The notes below the pieces were generated by a model that saw only the letters and a list, made by a program, of their open reading frames with translations, was not told where the DNA came from and searched no databases. A stretch of 7,610 bases of DNA, taken from NCBI GenBank assembly GCA_023412995.1, contig JAEZQS010000210.1:1-7610 (forward strand), read 5' to 3'. Each line of letters starts with the position of its first letter. Within the stretch, counting starts at the first letter, position 1. Origin of the DNA: Pseudomonadota bacterium (lineage in GTDB: Bacteria; Pseudomonadota; Gammaproteobacteria; Xanthomonadales; Rhodanobacteraceae). This document shows, piece after piece, positions 6,199 to 7,610 of the stretch. Position numbers and translations under genes: made by a program.

Positions 6199-7406
6199 TG
6201 CTGCTCATCGACCTCGACGGCGAAGCCCAGGCCACCCGGCGCGGCGCACCGGCCGGTCGCTACGACACCGGGCTGCTGCTCGCGGCGGTGCTGCTGGCGA
6301 GCCTCGGCGTGGTGATGGTCGCCTCCAGCTCGATCGCCATTGCCGACGGCCAGCACGTTGGCGCGTTCCATTACCTGGAACGCCATCTCGCCTTCCTCGG
6401 GCTCGGACTCGTCGCCGCGGTCGTGATGGCGCGCATCGAGCTCGACTGGCTGGAGCGCCACGCCGGGCCACTGCTGCTGGCGGGCATCGTGCTGCTGCTG
6501 CTGGTGTTCGTGCCGCACATCGGCGCGCGCGTCAACGGCGCGCAGCGCTGGATCCGCCTCGGTCCGCTCGGCTTCCAGTCGGTCGAGGCGGTCAAGCTGG
6601 TGCTGGTGGTCTACATGGCGAGCTACCTCGTGCGCCATCGCGAGAAGGTGCAGACGCGGCTGTCCGGCACGCTGAAGCCGCTGATCGTCGCCGCCTTCCT
6701 CGCCGGCCTGCTGCTGGTGCAGCCGGACTTCGGCTCCGCCACGCTGCTGATGGTGGTGGCCACCGGCATGGTCTGGCTCGGTGGTGCGCGCGTGCGCAAC
6801 CTCGGCCTGCTCGGCGCCGGCGCGATTCCGCTGCTGGCCAGCGCCGCGCTCAGCCAGGATTACCGCGTCAAGCGCCTGACCTCGTTCCTCGATCCCTGGG
6901 CCGATCCCTTCAACGACGGCTTCCAGCTCACCCAGGCGCTGATCGCGATCGGCCGCGGCGAGTGGTTCGGCGTCGGCCTCGGCGCGTCTGTGCAGAAGCT
7001 CTTCTACCTGCCCGAGGCGCACACCGACTTCATCCTCGCGGTGATCGCGGAGGAACTTGGCCTCGCCGGCGTGGTGCTGGTGCTGGCGCTGTTCGGCTGG
7101 CTGGTCGGGCGCGGCTTCGCCATCGGCCTGCGCGCGCTGGAGCAGGACCAGCGCTTTGCCGGCTACTGCGCCTGGGGCGTGTCGCTGATGCTGTCGCTGC
7201 AGGCGCTGGTGTCGATCGGCGTCAACCTCGGCGTGTTGCCGACCAAGGGGCTGACGCTGCCGCTGATCAGCTCGGGCGGATCCAGCGTGATGATGACCTG
7301 CGCCGCCATCGGCCTGCTGGCGCGCGCCAGCTACGAGGTGACGCGGGCGGAGAACGCGCTGCTGCAGGCGATCGCGCAGCGCCAGCCGCTCGAGGTGGGG
7401 CCATGA
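6198..7406 (+). CDS. ftsW: septal peptidoglycan glycosyltransferase FtsW (SEDS family)
   Basis: This 402-residue multi-pass membrane protein polymerises lipid II at the septum together with FtsI; E. coli FtsW is 414 residues. A short cytoplasmic N-terminus (about 1-24) leads into some ten hydrophobic segments. SEDS hallmarks are NGAQRWIRLGPLGFQSVEAVKL (about 113-134), QPDFGSA (175-181), the loop with LTSFLDPWADPFNDGFQLTQALIAIGRG (227-254), PEAHTDFILAVIAEELG (272-288), in which Asp277 is the expected catalytic aspartate, and NLGVLPTKGLTLPLISSGGSS (343-363). The close match to FtsW order and its place in dcw favour FtsW over RodA. ATG 6198 overlaps the mraY stop by one base and is preceded by AAGGTG at 6187-6192, five bases away. 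The stop overlaps murG in ATGA. Confidence 0.97.
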   Translation: MLLIDLDGEAQATRRGAPAGRYDTGLLLAAVLLASLGVVMVASSSIAIADGQHVGAFHYLERHLAFLGLGLVAAVVMARIELDWLERHAGPLLLAGIVLLLLVFVPHIGARVNGAQRWIRLGPLGFQSVEAVKLVLVVYMASYLVRHREKVQTRLSGTLKPLIVAAFLAGLLLVQPDFGSATLLMVVATGMVWLGGARVRNLGLLGAGAIPLLASAALSQDYRVKRLTSFLDPWADPFNDGFQLTQALIAIGRGEWFGVGLGASVQKLFYLPEAHTDFILAVIAEELGLAGVVLVLALFGWLVGRGFAIGLRALEQDQRFAGYCAWGVSLMLSLQALVSIGVNLGVLPTKGLTLPLISSGGSSVMMTCAAIGLLARASYEVTRAENALLQAIAQRQPLEVGP

Positions 7407-7610
7407 GCGCCGACACGCGCCCGGTGCTGGTGATGGCCGGCGGCACCGGCGGCCACATCTTCCCCGGGCTGGCGGTGGCGGACGCCCTGACCGGGCGCGG
7501 CGTGCCGGTGGCCTGGCTCGGCGCCGTCGGCGGGCTGGAGGAGCGCCTCGTGCCGCGCCACCACCTGCCGCTGGAAACCCTCGCCATCGGCGGTGTGCGC
7601 GGCAAGGGAC
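7403..7610 (+). CDS. murG: UDP-GlcNAc:lipid I N-acetylglucosaminyltransferase MurG, N-terminal part
   Basis: The first 69 codons are present and the gene runs off the window. MurG is a peripheral inner-membrane GT-B glycosyltransferase that converts lipid I to lipid II. The start of the acceptor-binding Rossmann domain is clear: VLVMAGGTGGHIFPGLAVA, with the glycine-rich loop GGTGGH at 13-18 (His18 corresponds to the conserved active-site histidine), then WLGAVGGLEERLVP and GGVRGKG at the window edge, matching the second glycine-rich loop of the family. ATG 7403 overlaps the ftsW stop in ATGA, and GAGGTG at 7392-7397 is a good ribosome site five bases upstream. The protein is normally about 355 residues, so roughly a fifth is seen. 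Confidence 0.96.
   Translation, partial: MSADTRPVLVMAGGTGGHIFPGLAVADALTGRGVPVAWLGAVGGLEERLVPRHHLPLETLAIGGVRGKG

Overview
This is a stretch of the conserved dcw (division and cell wall) cluster from a high-GC Gram-negative bacterium. The whole window reads on the + strand in the order rsmH (3' end only) - ftsL - ftsI - murE - murF - mraY - ftsW - murG (5' end only). The proteins resemble gammaproteobacterial versions; MraY ends in the same RVIVRFWIIS...ATLKVR block that I recall from E. coli. Three things point to the Xanthomonadaceae (Lysobacter/Luteimonas/Xanthomonas type): the high GC, the absence of murD between mraY and ftsW, and a GGGAATC-type heptamer repeat of the kind scattered in those genomes. 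The family placement is inference from memory, not a search result.

Layout: bases 1-60 hold the last 19 codons of rsmH (16S rRNA methyltransferase). Then come ftsL (57-326, divisome scaffold), ftsI (323-2095, septal transpeptidase PBP3), murE (2092-3711, meso-DAP ligase), murF (3705-5078, D-Ala-D-Ala ligase), mraY (5068-6198, lipid I synthase), ftsW (6198-7406, septal glycosyltransferase) and murG (7403-7610, lipid II synthase, cut by the window end). Every junction is an overlap of 1 to 11 bases (four of them ATGA or GTGA), so there is no intergenic base, internal promoter or terminator. One polycistronic, translationally coupled mRNA is the natural reading.

The genes form one pathway. MurE and MurF finish the UDP-MurNAc-pentapeptide in the cytoplasm, MraY moves it to undecaprenyl phosphate, MurG adds GlcNAc to make lipid II, and FtsW with FtsI polymerises and crosslinks it at the septum under FtsL control.

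The one truly unusual region is inside murE. About 43 codons (around 2341-2469) of low-complexity repeat DNA sit in frame in a surface loop of the N-terminal domain: a GGGAATN heptamer array followed by a GCGAAG-type hexamer array. They add a Gly/Asp/Glu-rich linker while all recognisable MurE motifs remain intact. The tract also gives a G-quadruplex-capable motif in the coding strand. The second point of interest is the missing murD, which fits the alternative MurD2/MurL route known from Xanthomonas. I found no unknown defence, mobile or regulatory system.
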